DNA from: a virus | IMG/VR virus record: IMGVR_UViG_3300003790_000067 | Span: 1 to 31,357 of that record | DNA: 31,357 bases | Strand: one strand, 5' to 3' | Part shown: piece by piece, positions 1-6,433 of the stretch | How positions within the stretch are numbered: the first letter of the stretch is position 1 | Layout: the number at the start of each line of letters is the position of its first letter | The notes under the pieces: generated by a model | Databases searched by the model: none | The model's input: only the letters and a program-made list of their open reading frames with translations | What the model was told of the DNA's origin: nothing | Translations under genes and position numbers: made by a program

Positions 1-375
1 TCATGCAGCAGGCGCTGCGGAAAGGGTGCCGAGGGTCTGCTTGCGCCAGCCGCCGGCCTGTGAGCCGACAGCGTCGAGCAATTCGACGGACGCGGCCCAG
101 AGCTTGGAAGAAATCAGCCGCTTGTCATGGCTGACGCGCAGCATCGCCGTGGTGGCGCGCAGGTGGCGCAGCAGGTTGTCGAGCTGCTGCAGCCGCTCCG
201 CGCCGCGACAAGCGTTCGCCATGGCCATCGCCTCCAGCATCTCCACGCAGAGCGCATGGATCTTCTCGCCAAGGCTGCGCTTGAAGATGCGCGGCATCTG
301 CGTTTGCACGTCGAGCGCCAGCGAAAGCAAGTCGCAGCCGTGCTTGTAGATCGGGAGGTCGGTGTAAAGAGCCAT
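1..375 (-). CDS. avd: Avd-like accessory protein of a diversity-generating retroelement (four-helix bundle)
   Basis: A 124-residue, almost all-helical basic protein. Avd proteins form a barrel-shaped pentamer that binds the DGR reverse transcriptase and template RNA and is needed for mutagenic retrohoming. Visible features fit the Avd/four-helix-bundle family: an N-terminal LPIYKHGCDLL (residues 7-17), MPRIFKRSLGEKI (27-39), a helix with MANACRG (51-57), LRVSHDKRLIS (79-89), and a GWRKQ tail (109-113). It lies directly downstream of two lectin-like target genes with paired variable repeats, the usual DGR place for avd. The ATG at 375 follows the VR hairpin by about 20 bases, and no strong ribosome site is visible. 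Its stop codon is the first base triplet of the window, so the partner genes expected next (template repeat, reverse transcriptase) are outside. Family assignment is by pattern and context; a generic four-helix-bundle protein is the alternative. Confidence 0.82.
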   Translation of the reverse strand: MALYTDLPIYKHGCDLLSLALDVQTQMPRIFKRSLGEKIHALCVEMLEAMAMANACRGAERLQQLDNLLRHLRATTAMLRVSHDKRLISSKLWAASVELLDAVGSQAGGWRKQTLGTLSAAPAA

Positions 376-395
376 GGTTCAGAAAAAACTCGCGA

Positions 396-413
396 ACCGG
401 CGCGAGCGCCGGT
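396..413 (-). repeat. Hairpin just downstream of variable repeat A
   Basis: A perfect 7-bp inverted repeat (ACCGGCG / CGCCGGT) with a 4-base loop at 403-406 lies 7 bases beyond the stop of the distal target gene. DGRs typically carry a short GC hairpin or cruciform immediately 3' of the VR that stimulates target recognition; BPP-1 is the known example. Position, stem length and loop size match. It is followed in the transcript by a run of T (381-390 region), so it could also act as a weak terminator before avd. Confidence 0.7.
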
Positions 414-420
414 GAAGGGT

Positions 421-933
421 TTAAGCGGTCAAGAGGTCAAGTGGAATCGCGCGGCAGGCACGAACCCTGAGCTCGTCGTCCTTGCCGCTCCAGCAGCTGA
501 GGCCGAACTCGAAGACCTGGACGAAGGCGCTGAGGCGCGAGAGCTGCGTGCTGGTCCAATACCAGCCCTCTGTGCTGAAAAGCTCGGGTACGTTGGCCGC
601 AGCCGAGTTGAGTTCGCCGAGGCTTGGCAGGAACCAATCGGTGTGCCCGTCGATGCGCAGCTCGCGCACGCGCAGCGCAGCGGGGCACTCGGCGTCGGCC
701 ATCGCTTCGGTGTTGCCGCGGCCGTCGCTGCGGCTCTTGGCGCCGGCCACATCCTTACCGTATTCGCCCCACTGGCTGCGGAATTCGCCCGCGGCCGCGC
801 CGGACACGATTAGCGCATAGGGTGGCTGTTCAGCGTCGCCGACGCGCGGGGCGCGCAGGATCGCGGCGAACGTGCCGCCCTGGCCGGGGATGGTGGCGCC
901 GAAGGCCGGCAGGGTGATCGCATTGGTTTGCAT
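421..933 (-). CDS. DGR target protein A, C-type-lectin/DUF1566-like, with 3' variable repeat
   Basis: A 170-residue protein with a DUF1566/Lcl-type C-type-lectin fold. DGRHGNT-like text appears as SDGRGNTEA (69-77), followed by DGHTDWFLPS (95-104) and GWYWTSTQLS (123-132), ending in ELRVRACRAI (154-163). The last part is the variable region: residues L134, S135, V140, F143, L145, C147, S149, D153 and L155 differ from target B, while the framework residues (AFVQ, FE, W, GKD, RVRACR) are identical. All variable codons are NNC. There is no signal peptide or membrane segment, so any display would need to be on the virion or by another route. The start at 933 has a good ribosome site (GGAG, 6 bases upstream). 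Ligand unknown; DGR-diversified lectin folds usually bind varied partners. Confidence 0.85.
   Translation of the reverse strand: MQTNAITLPAFGATIPGQGGTFAAILRAPRVGDAEQPPYALIVSGAAAGEFRSQWGEYGKDVAGAKSRSDGRGNTEAMADAECPAALRVRELRIDGHTDWFLPSLGELNSAAANVPELFSTEGWYWTSTQLSRLSAFVQVFEFGLSCWSGKDDELRVRACRAIPLDLLTA
448..552 (-). repeat. Variable repeat A (VR-A) of the DGR
   Basis: This segment aligns without gaps to 1021-1125. The 18-nt arms at 535-552 and 451-468 are identical in both copies. In the 22 codons between (469-534), nine differ, at 13 nucleotides, always at codon position 1 or 2 and always in codons ending in C. Upstream of the block the two genes differ also at third positions (for example TAT/TAC), as ordinary paralogues do. 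The right arm AGGGTTCGTGCCTGCCGC (coding strand) is the place where the initiation-of-mutagenic-homing site is expected. Confidence 0.82.
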
Positions 934-970
934 GAAGTGCTCCGGTGGTTGGGAAAAAAAATTCGTGAAG

Positions 971-985
971 CGGCGTTCAGCGCCG
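971..985 (-). repeat. Hairpin downstream of variable repeat B
   Basis: Inverted repeat CGGCG / CGCCG with a 5-base loop (976-980), 17 bases beyond the stop of target B. The sequence just inside it (CGCCGGTGAAGGG on the plus strand) is shared with the hairpin after VR-A at 407-419, so both VRs have a homologous downstream element. The stem is shorter than the one after VR-A. Likely the same DGR homing-enhancing structure. Confidence 0.55.
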
Positions 986-1002
986 GTGAAGGGCTGAAGG
1001 TG

Positions 1003-1590
1003 TCAAGCGTCCAAGTGAATCCAGCGGCAGGCACGAACCCTGCGCTCGAAGTCCTTGCCGCCCCAGCCGCTGCTGCCGTGCTCGAAGTCCTGGACGAAGG
1101 CGCAGTTGCGCGAGAGCTGCGTGCTGCTCCAGTACCAGCTGCTCGTCTCGAAGAGGCTGGGCGCACACACGTAGGCCATCAGCAGATCCATGCGGCTGGG
1201 CAGATGGAAGTCGCTGTGGCCGTCGGCCTGGTATTCGCTGGCCCACTTGGCGGCGGCGTGGTCGCGACTGGCGGAGAGCAGCGCGTCGGTGTTGCGGCGG
1301 CCGTCGAGCTGGCTGCGTGCGCCGGGCACGTCCACCGAGGGGCCGAAGGCGAGGTCCTTTGCCTCGGTGGAGCTGAAGATCACATGCCGCGCCGGCAGGC
1401 CCAGCAGCGCGGGCTGCGTGCAGATGTAGTGCCCGCCCTGGCCGGCCCAGTATTTGCCACGCGCCGGCGGCGTCAGGTCGAAGGCGGATGCGACCGATCC
1501 ACTCGACAGAATATTGGTCACGTCGATCTGTTCGAGCGCCGATGACGGCAGTTGCAGGTTGATCGTGGCGTGCGCGATGTGGAGTTGCAT
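1003..1590 (-). CDS. DGR target protein B, C-type-lectin/DUF1566-like, with 3' variable repeat
   Basis: A 195-residue paralogue of target A. The N-terminal 90 residues are different (start MQLHIAHATINLQLP, with an AGQGGHYICTQ stretch at 49-59), but the DUF1566-like core is shared: ARSQLDGRRNTDALL (91-105), DGHSDFHLPS (123-132), SWYWSSTQLSR (151-161), RRVRACRWI (183-191). Variable positions relative to A are N162, C163, D168, H171, S173, G175, G177, F181 and R183. It is the first gene of the DGR in the direction of transcription, 69 bases after the early-left operon. The ribosome site before 1590 is weak (AAAGG, 6 bases upstream), and no convincing promoter is seen in 1591-1659. No signal peptide. 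Asn at 162 (codon AAC) may be an unmutated template position. Confidence 0.85.
   Translation of the reverse strand: MQLHIAHATINLQLPSSALEQIDVTNILSSGSVASAFDLTPPARGKYWAGQGGHYICTQPALLGLPARHVIFSSTEAKDLAFGPSVDVPGARSQLDGRRNTDALLSASRDHAAAKWASEYQADGHSDFHLPSRMDLLMAYVCAPSLFETSSWYWSSTQLSRNCAFVQDFEHGSSGWGGKDFERRVRACRWIHLDA
1021..1125 (-). repeat. Variable repeat B (VR-B) of the DGR
   Basis: The counterpart of 448-552, offset by exactly 573 bases. Framework codons are identical and the changes are confined to first and second positions of NNC codons. The last codon of the aligned block, just past the identical right arm, also differs (TGG here, GCG in A). Both copies are expected to be rewritten from one template repeat, which is not present inside the window. 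Confidence 0.82.
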
Positions 1591-1659
1591 GGGGTGCCTT
1601 TCAGGCGTTGGTGGATTGCGGGACCGGTGGGGGGTGGGGCGTGTGCGTGCGGCGGCTTC

Positions 1660-2109
1660 CTACTGGTGCATGCGCGCGATGGAAGCCGTCATGGCTTCGC
1701 GCCTCTGCAGCGGTGTGCTGTTGCGCACCATTTCTTCGTAGACCTCGAGGCCGGCGGCCATGGCTTGCAGGCCGAGCCCGTCGAAGCCATAGCGCCCGTG
1801 CTTGCCGCGGATCTCGTCGCAGCGGATCAGGGCATCCCGCGCGGCAAGCATCGGGCCGACGCACAGCTCATCGATCTGCTCGGCGCGAACGATGCCGACA
1901 TTGATGGCGCCCGCCAGGCGGTCGAAGAGGTCGTCGTCGGTGCTGCCCTTGCGCAGATCGTCGAAGGCGCTGTGCAGCTCCGTCAGGATGTCGTCGCCGA
2001 GCGATTCGTCCATCGGCCGGCATGCGGCGATCACGGCCGCCCAGGTGGTGGGGTTCGGCGCGGGCATCGACATGCGGCGATGCGTGGCGCGGCGTTGGGC
2101 GCGGTTCAT
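1660..2109 (-). CDS. Conserved phage protein of unknown function, end of early-left operon
   Basis: A 149-residue, mostly helical soluble protein that I do not recognise. It begins with a very basic stretch (MNRAQRRATHRRM), then TTWAAVIAACRPMDE, a central acidic helix and a C-terminal LQRREAMTASIARM. The start at 2109 overlaps the dam stop codon by 4 bases (ATGA) and has a strong ribosome site (GGAGG, 7 bases upstream), which is why I reject the longer frame reaching 2238. It is the last gene of the coupled operon before the DGR. Possible roles (nucleic-acid binding from the basic tail) are guesses. Confidence 0.7.
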   Translation of the reverse strand: MNRAQRRATHRRMSMPAPNPTTWAAVIAACRPMDESLGDDILTELHSAFDDLRKGSTDDDLFDRLAGAINVGIVRAEQIDELCVGPMLAARDALIRCDEIRGKHGRYGFDGLGLQAMAAGLEVYEEMVRNSTPLQRREAMTASIARMHQ

Positions 2110-2978
2110 GCTGCGGCCTCCGAGAAGAGGCCGCCGCGGGCGCGGTGCAGGGCAATCGAGCAGGCGGCGTTCAGCCAGACAACTTCCGTTCGCGAACGTG
2201 CGCCGTCGGCGAAGGCCGGGCGGTCGAAGCGCTCCCAATCGTGGAAGAGGCCGTCGTAGAGGTCGCAGGGATAGCCGGAAATCACCACCATGCCCTCGAG
2301 GCTGCGAGCCACGAGCGCGAAGGAGCGGTGCGCCTCATCATCCATTTCGTGCCGATATGCCTTGCCGGATGCGCGGCCTGCGGTGGCTGTGCCGCGGACC
2401 TTGTCTGACCTGGTGCTGTGCACGTACGGCGGATCGAAGTAGTGCAGCGTGGTCGGCGAATCGTGATGGATGGCAACTGCCAAAGCATCACGGTTCTCGA
2501 TCACGACGCCGCGCAGGCGGTCGACCAGCGCGGGCACCGCGTCCGCCAAGTTGGCCCAGTCGTGCGCCGGTGTGGTGCCGCTGCGATTCGAATTGGCGCG
2601 GAAGCCGCTGCGCTCGCCAGTTGCCGCGGCGGAGCCGAAGCCCATGAACGAGCGGGCGATGGTGCGCCGTGCCTGTTCCAGTGGGTCGGCGCTCGCGAGG
2701 TATGACTGGTCAAACTCGGCGCGTGCGAAAGGCGTGAGCGCAAGCAGCTCGCGAAGTTCGGCGCCGCGCTCGCGCAGCATGCGGAAAACGTTCACCACCT
2801 CGCCGTCGAGGTCGTTATAGATCTCGCCGTACGACCGCGGCTTGCGGAGCAGCACAGAAGCCCCGCCACCGAAGGCCTCGGCGTACACGCGGTGCGGCGG
2901 AAAGAACTGATGCAACCAAGGCGCGAGCTTCCACTTGCCGCCGTGGTAGCGCAGCGCGGGGCGGGTGACTTCGGTCAT
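2106..2978 (-). CDS. dam: DNA adenine methylase (D12 class, Dam-like)
   Basis: A 290-residue N6-adenine methyltransferase. YHGGKWKLAPW (11-21) and EAFGGGASVLLRKP (34-47) form the S-adenosylmethionine pocket of the D12 class. FDPPYVHSTR (181-190) holds the catalytic DPPY, and VVISGYPCDLY (231-241) is a later core strand. Length fits the family. It overlaps the cytosine methylase upstream (ATGA at 2975-2978) and the next gene downstream, so it is translated as part of the early-left operon. No restriction enzyme is next to it, so it is probably a solitary phage methylase that protects phage DNA from host restriction or alters regulation. Specificity (GATC or other) cannot be read from the sequence. 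An open frame extending up to 4211 is an artefact antisense-like extension in another gene's frame. Confidence 0.93.
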   Translation of the reverse strand: MTEVTRPALRYHGGKWKLAPWLHQFFPPHRVYAEAFGGGASVLLRKPRSYGEIYNDLDGEVVNVFRMLRERGAELRELLALTPFARAEFDQSYLASADPLEQARRTIARSFMGFGSAAATGERSGFRANSNRSGTTPAHDWANLADAVPALVDRLRGVVIENRDALAVAIHHDSPTTLHYFDPPYVHSTRSDKVRGTATAGRASGKAYRHEMDDEAHRSFALVARSLEGMVVISGYPCDLYDGLFHDWERFDRPAFADGARSRTEVVWLNAACSIALHRARGGLFSEAAA

Positions 2979-3889
2979 GCGGCCCTCATCACTTCGGCGA
3001 TCACATCGCGCGCCACCGGCGGACAAACCGCATTGCCAAGCATGTGCACGGCCTGCCGGTGCTGGCTCGGCAGCTTGTAGCCTTCGGGAAAGCCCATGGC
3101 GGCGCAGTTCTCCGACGCCGTGAGCATGCGCATGCGGTCGCCGTCGACGACGGCCCAGCGATCCACGGTGGTCACCGTGCCCAATGGGCGAGAGAGGCAG
3201 CGGCCAGTGAGGCCGGAGCCGCTGCCGTAGAACGGCATCACAAAGCGATTCCCAAACCGCGCGCGGCCGGCCTTCGCCCGTGCGATGGTGTTCGCTGCGC
3301 GGCCCGGCTTGTTGATGGGAGACCACTTGCCGGTGTCGAAGCGGACGAATGAATCGGCGCCCACATGCCTGCGTGGCGTGAAGTTCAGCTCCAGCGGATG
3401 TTTGCTGCGCGTGCACACCAGGAAGAGCCGCACTCGCTCCTGCGGGACGCCATGATCGGCGGCATTGATGACGTGTGGCGCGATCGCGTAGCCCAGCGCC
3501 TTCATGGCACCGCACCAAGCCGGGAACAGCTCCCACTTCAAAAATTCGAGCACGTTCTCGGCGACAGCCGCCGCCGGACGGTGGTATTCGCAAGCCGATA
3601 CGACTGCCCATGCGGTGCTGCGCTGCGCATCGTGGTGCGGTTTCTCTTTGCCGCGCGCATGCGTGTGACCCTGGCATGCCGGCGAGGCCAGCAGAAGGTC
3701 GTGTGCCGGCACGTCGCGCCAGTCGGTCTGGTGCAGGTCCTGGCAGGCATGCTCGGTGCCCGGGTGGTTGGCTGCATGCACGTCGACTGCTGCCCGCCAG
3801 TGGTTGGCGGCCCAGACGACGGTGCACCCCGCCATCTTGGCGCCCGTGGAGAAGCCGCCGGCGCCGGCGAACATATCGGCGGCGTTCAT
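2975..3889 (-). CDS. dcm: C5-cytosine DNA methyltransferase
   Basis: A 304-residue 5-methylcytosine methyltransferase with motifs in the normal order: FAGAGGFSTG (7-16, motif I), LLASPACQGHT (66-76, motif IV with catalytic Cys72), AENVLEFLKW (110-119, motif VI ENV), GVPQERVRLFLV (147-158, motif VIII) and LGNAVCPPVARD near the C-terminus (motif X). Motif IV has SPAC instead of the commoner PPC; such variants occur in phage enzymes. The target-recognition region between VIII and X is short, so the recognised sequence may be short. It overlaps its neighbours by four bases on both sides. With the adenine methylase it forms a solitary two-methylase module. Confidence 0.93.
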   Translation of the reverse strand: MNAADMFAGAGGFSTGAKMAGCTVVWAANHWRAAVDVHAANHPGTEHACQDLHQTDWRDVPAHDLLLASPACQGHTHARGKEKPHHDAQRSTAWAVVSACEYHRPAAAVAENVLEFLKWELFPAWCGAMKALGYAIAPHVINAADHGVPQERVRLFLVCTRSKHPLELNFTPRRHVGADSFVRFDTGKWSPINKPGRAANTIARAKAGRARFGNRFVMPFYGSGSGLTGRCLSRPLGTVTTVDRWAVVDGDRMRMLTASENCAAMGFPEGYKLPSQHRQAVHMLGNAVCPPVARDVIAEVMRAA

Positions 3890-4317
3890 TCGACGGCCTT
3901 CGGGAACACCCGGTTCTGCCCAAACAGGCTCGGCAGCGCGAACGCGTCATACGCGCCCGGCCTCTGGCACGTGCGCCCCAGTTCCGGGCACTTGTACGGC
4001 TCGCCCGCGAACGAGCTGGCCACGATGAACCCCGGCCCCTTCTTGCGCATGGCCGCGTCGTAGCGGTCCAGCGCGCTCGCGCCCTTGCGCGTGGCGACGT
4101 AGCGGGTGATTGGCGTGCCGTCGCGTCGCGTGCCGCCCTGGGTGCGCACCATGCCGCGGTTCTGCAACTGGTCGAGCGCCATGGAGGCCGATTGGCCGTG
4201 CCCGTTGGCAATGGCGCCGCCCTCGAGCAGCGGCGTGCCGACGATCACGCGCAGCACGGACGACGTGTCCACCGTCAGGGCCAGCGGCGAGCGGTCGATG
4301 GGGTTGACGCGCTTCAT
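3886..4317 (-). CDS. Phage protein of unknown function, possible winged-helix plus Cys motif
   Basis: A 143-residue protein. The N-terminal half (residues about 20-80) reads like a winged helix: QSASMALDQLQNRGMVRTQ, then a basic wing with GTRRDGTPITRYVAT. The C-terminal part has a distinctive KCPELGRTCQRPGAYDAF stretch with two cysteines that I recall only from phage hypotheticals. The start at 4317 overlaps the HD-domain gene by 4 bases, and the end overlaps the cytosine methylase, so it is translated with them. A DNA-binding role is suggested by the helix-wing pattern only. Confidence 0.72.
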   Translation of the reverse strand: MKRVNPIDRSPLALTVDTSSVLRVIVGTPLLEGGAIANGHGQSASMALDQLQNRGMVRTQGGTRRDGTPITRYVATRKGASALDRYDAAMRKKGPGFIVASSFAGEPYKCPELGRTCQRPGAYDAFALPSLFGQNRVFPKAVE

Positions 4318-4982
4318 GCGGCGCCCCTGTGGCCGGCTTCGATGCCGAACTGCAGTTCGTCGAAGCGGTCGCGGAATGCCTGACGCCAGTCCTTCCACGT
4401 CATGGCCTCGCGCTCGGGCGTGTCCAGTCGCAGCCAGTCGAGCGGCGCGATGCGCCGGTCCGGCGATTCCTCGTTGTCGCCCAGCACGTCCCAGCCGGCG
4501 TGCGTCTCGGCGTTCCAGAGCGTCAGGTCGCGGCGCTCCGTGGCCAGTGCCACCAGGTCGATGCGCCGCAGGCCGGCGCGGTGATTCGTGAACACCGTCT
4601 GCAGGCCGAACTTGGCACGTACCGTCTTGGCGTGCTCCGTCTCGAACACATTCCACGCATGCGTGCCGCCGCTGAAGGCGCTGCGCAGGTTCACGGCGGC
4701 CTTCGCTGGGCTGCTCAGGTCGTTGGTGTAGGACTCGTGCCCGTCGTGCAGCAGCGCCGCCATCTGCGCGACCAGCGAGAGGCCGATGCGCTGCGCGACC
4801 TCGCTGCACAGCAGGCTGTGTTCGGCCACGCTGTACGGGCGCTTCGTTGCGCCGTGAAAGCGATTGATGATGGCGAGTTGGTGCGCGATGTCTTCGATGC
4901 GCACCGGGCGACCGGCGTCGGTCAGCGAGGCGGCGCCCGTCAGGTGGTACTCGGCGCCGGTGGCGGTGATCATCCAGCTCAT
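4314..4982 (-). CDS. HD-domain phosphohydrolase, YfbR-like 5'-nucleotidase type
   Basis: A 222-residue protein of the HD superfamily. The metal-binding residues are visible: His55 in YSVAEHS (50-56), the HD pair at 79-80 in MAALLHDGHESY (74-85), and Asp88 in NDLSSPAK. The order H...HD...D and the spacing match the phage and YfbR-type deoxynucleotide 5'-monophosphatases. In a phage early operon with methylases and a MazG-like gene, the likely job is trimming host deoxynucleotide pools or removing an unwanted nucleotide during replication. Substrate is not determinable here. ATGA overlaps connect it to both neighbours. Confidence 0.88.
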   Translation of the reverse strand: MSWMITATGAEYHLTGAASLTDAGRPVRIEDIAHQLAIINRFHGATKRPYSVAEHSLLCSEVAQRIGLSLVAQMAALLHDGHESYTNDLSSPAKAAVNLRSAFSGGTHAWNVFETEHAKTVRAKFGLQTVFTNHRAGLRRIDLVALATERRDLTLWNAETHAGWDVLGDNEESPDRRIAPLDWLRLDTPEREAMTWKDWRQAFRDRFDELQFGIEAGHRGAA

Positions 4983-5164
4983 GATTTCGGCTCCTGGCCC
5001 AGCGCTGTGAGCGCGGCCTTGTGTTCGTGGAAAAACTTCTTGAAGGCCTGGCCGGCGGCGCTGGCGAAGGGCCAGCGGCAGGCGTCGGCGGGCGTGAGTC
5101 CGCGCTCGGCTGCCGCATGGGCCTCACGCTTGACCATGTCCAGGGAAACGATGTCGTGGGCCAT
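4979..5164 (-). CDS. Small phage protein of unknown function
   Basis: A 61-residue protein with the stretch ERGLTPADACRWPFASAAG (residues 20-38), a pattern I have seen in small phage early proteins without assigned function. It is mostly helical and soluble. The stop overlaps the next start by 4 bases (ATGA), and the start at 5164 is 3 bases past the preceding stop. Coupling and position make it a real gene of the early-left operon. Confidence 0.7.
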   Translation of the reverse strand: MAHDIVSLDMVKREAHAAAERGLTPADACRWPFASAAGQAFKKFFHEHKAALTALGQEPKS

Positions 5165-5167
5165 GGG

Positions 5168-5512
5168 TCAGGCGGCCTGCGCGTCGGAAAGGCTGCGTGC
5201 GGACAGCAGCTCGCACGTGCGCACGGTGGCGTGCGTCTCCGGCATGCCGGTGCTGCCGGGTATCGAGCGCGGGTTCTCCAGCTCGAGGCGCAGGATGTCG
5301 CCGGCCTTGAGGTCCATATGCGCCTGGCGCCAGGCCTTCGCCTGCGGGCCGACCCAGCGCACGATGTAACCTTCGACGCGGCCCTTGCCCTGGTTGTCGA
5401 TGCAGCGCACCTTCAGCACGTACTCGCCGGCATCGTTCAGATGCTCGCTCGCGGCTGGGCGGTTCGGGCGGTCCTTGCCCACGAAGAAAATTCCGGTGGT
5501 GATGGTGGTCAC
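5168..5512 (-). CDS. Phage protein of unknown function, possibly OB-like
   Basis: A 114-residue protein. The first 70 residues are strand-rich with FFVGKDRPNRP, YVLKVRCIDNQGKGRVEGY and a central tryptophan pair, which could be an OB-like or other small beta fold; that is a weak structural guess. It starts at a GTG (5512) inside a GTGA overlap with the gene before it. A nucleic-acid-binding role fits the neighbourhood but nothing in the sequence proves it. Confidence 0.7.
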   Translation of the reverse strand: MTTITTGIFFVGKDRPNRPAASEHLNDAGEYVLKVRCIDNQGKGRVEGYIVRWVGPQAKAWRQAHMDLKAGDILRLELENPRSIPGSTGMPETHATVRTCELLSARSLSDAQAA

Positions 5513-5679
5513 AGGCGTGCGCCTTTCTTCTGCTCGGCGCGCACGCGCCGGAAGGTCTTGCGGATGTCGGTGGCAACGCTCTCCGTGTACGAAAAGCGCG
5601 GGTCGGCAAGGCCGCCGATGGGGCCGGTGGGCAGGACGGCCTTGGGCCGGCGTCGCGTGGGTTGGACGATGACGATCAC
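5509..5679 (-). CDS. Small basic phage protein
   Basis: A 56-residue very basic protein beginning MIVIVQPTRRRPKAV, with a helical C-terminus rich in Arg and Lys (IRKTFRRVRAEQKKG). The GTG start at 5679 is chosen because GGAG lies 6 bases upstream and it makes a GTGA overlap with the gene before it, as elsewhere in this operon; longer frames run into the 5780-6433 gene. Function unknown; the charge suggests nucleic-acid contact. Confidence 0.6.
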   Translation of the reverse strand: MIVIVQPTRRRPKAVLPTGPIGGLADPRFSYTESVATDIRKTFRRVRAEQKKGARL

Positions 5680-5783
5680 GGCGTACTCCAGCCGTAGACC
5701 ATCAGCACTGCGAGGGCGATGGGCAGCACGATGAACGTGGCGGCGCCGGAGGCGAGGGCGACGATGTAGCGCGAGCGGTTCAT
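5676..5783 (-). CDS. Very small single-pass membrane protein
   Basis: A 35-residue peptide, MNRSRYIVAL followed by a hydrophobic segment (about residues 8-30) and a short polar tail. It overlaps both neighbours by four bases. Probably an inner-membrane microprotein of unknown role. Its small size makes it easy to miss; the coupling on both sides is the main support. Confidence 0.55.
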   Translation of the reverse strand: MNRSRYIVALASGAATFIVLPIALAVLMVYGWSTP

Positions 5784-6433
5784 TGCGCGCTCCCGATGCC
5801 CTTGGCGCTGGCAACGCGCCATTGGTCTTCGGCGGCCGACATCGCGGCGGAAAAGCTCGAATGCCCGCCCGTGCTCGAGCCGGCCACATGCTTCCACTGG
5901 CCGCTGTATTCCTCGATGCCGGTGTAGTAGTAACCGCTGGCGCCGACCTGGTCCCCTCGGAAGGGACCGTCTTGCCGTTGCTGGACCACGACGCGGCGCG
6001 TGTTGGCTGGGGGTATGGCAAAGCGCCACTCCACGCTGACGCTGTGCTTCGCCATCTCTTTGCGGGCCGGGATGAATGGGGTCGCTTCGGCCGCGGGCGA
6101 GATGGCTACTTCGTCGAAGTGGCGCTCCCAGTCGAGCATCTGCTCGACCTTGATTTCCTGCCGGTCGAACATCGCGTTCTTGTCCATGTCGAACGCACGC
6201 ACGTTGCACTCGATCTGCGCAAGGACATCGGCGGTTTCTTCGTGCAGCCGCTGGCGATTCGTCTTGCCGCTTGCTGGGTCGATGGCGTCAATGCCTTGGA
6301 TGCTGATTCGCGCCAGCACGGCGCCCAGCTCGTTGACCTCTTCGAGCGTCTTCCCGATGCGCCGGGCCTGGCGCGGATCGCGGTCGGGCGCCCATGGGTT
6401 CATGCGCAGGGCTGGCATGTTCTGCGCGCTCAT
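5780..6433 (-). CDS. MazG-like all-alpha NTP pyrophosphohydrolase domain with an extra C-terminal domain
   Basis: A 217-residue protein. The first 108 residues look like an all-alpha NTP pyrophosphatase: EEVNELGAVLAR (31-42) and HEETADVLAQIE (64-75) give the metal-binding ExxE...ExxD pattern of MazG/dUTPase-2 relatives. This family hydrolyses (d)NTPs to monophosphates, which can lower stress alarmone or damaged nucleotide levels. The second half (about 120-217) is a separate strand-rich region with a GYYYTGIEEYSGQWKHV stretch that I do not recognise. The start at 6433 gives an ATGA overlap with the upstream gene; a longer frame to 6631 would overlap that gene almost fully and is rejected. Confidence 0.75.
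   Translation of the reverse strand: MSAQNMPALRMNPWAPDRDPRQARRIGKTLEEVNELGAVLARISIQGIDAIDPASGKTNRQRLHEETADVLAQIECNVRAFDMDKNAMFDRQEIKVEQMLDWERHFDEVAISPAAEATPFIPARKEMAKHSVSVEWRFAIPPANTRRVVVQQRQDGPFRGDQVGASGYYYTGIEEYSGQWKHVAGSSTGGHSSFSAAMSAAEDQWRVASAKGIGSAQ

Noticed and set aside
928-1545. Plus-strand frame opposite target gene B
   Set aside because: Antisense to the lectin-like core; its low-complexity Ala/Val/Glu text is a mirror of the VR and framework codons.
2979-4211. N-terminal extension of the adenine methylase frame to about 701 codons
   Set aside because: The extra part lies out of frame within the cytosine methylase and its neighbour, is very arginine-rich, and the methylase has its own coupled start at 2978.
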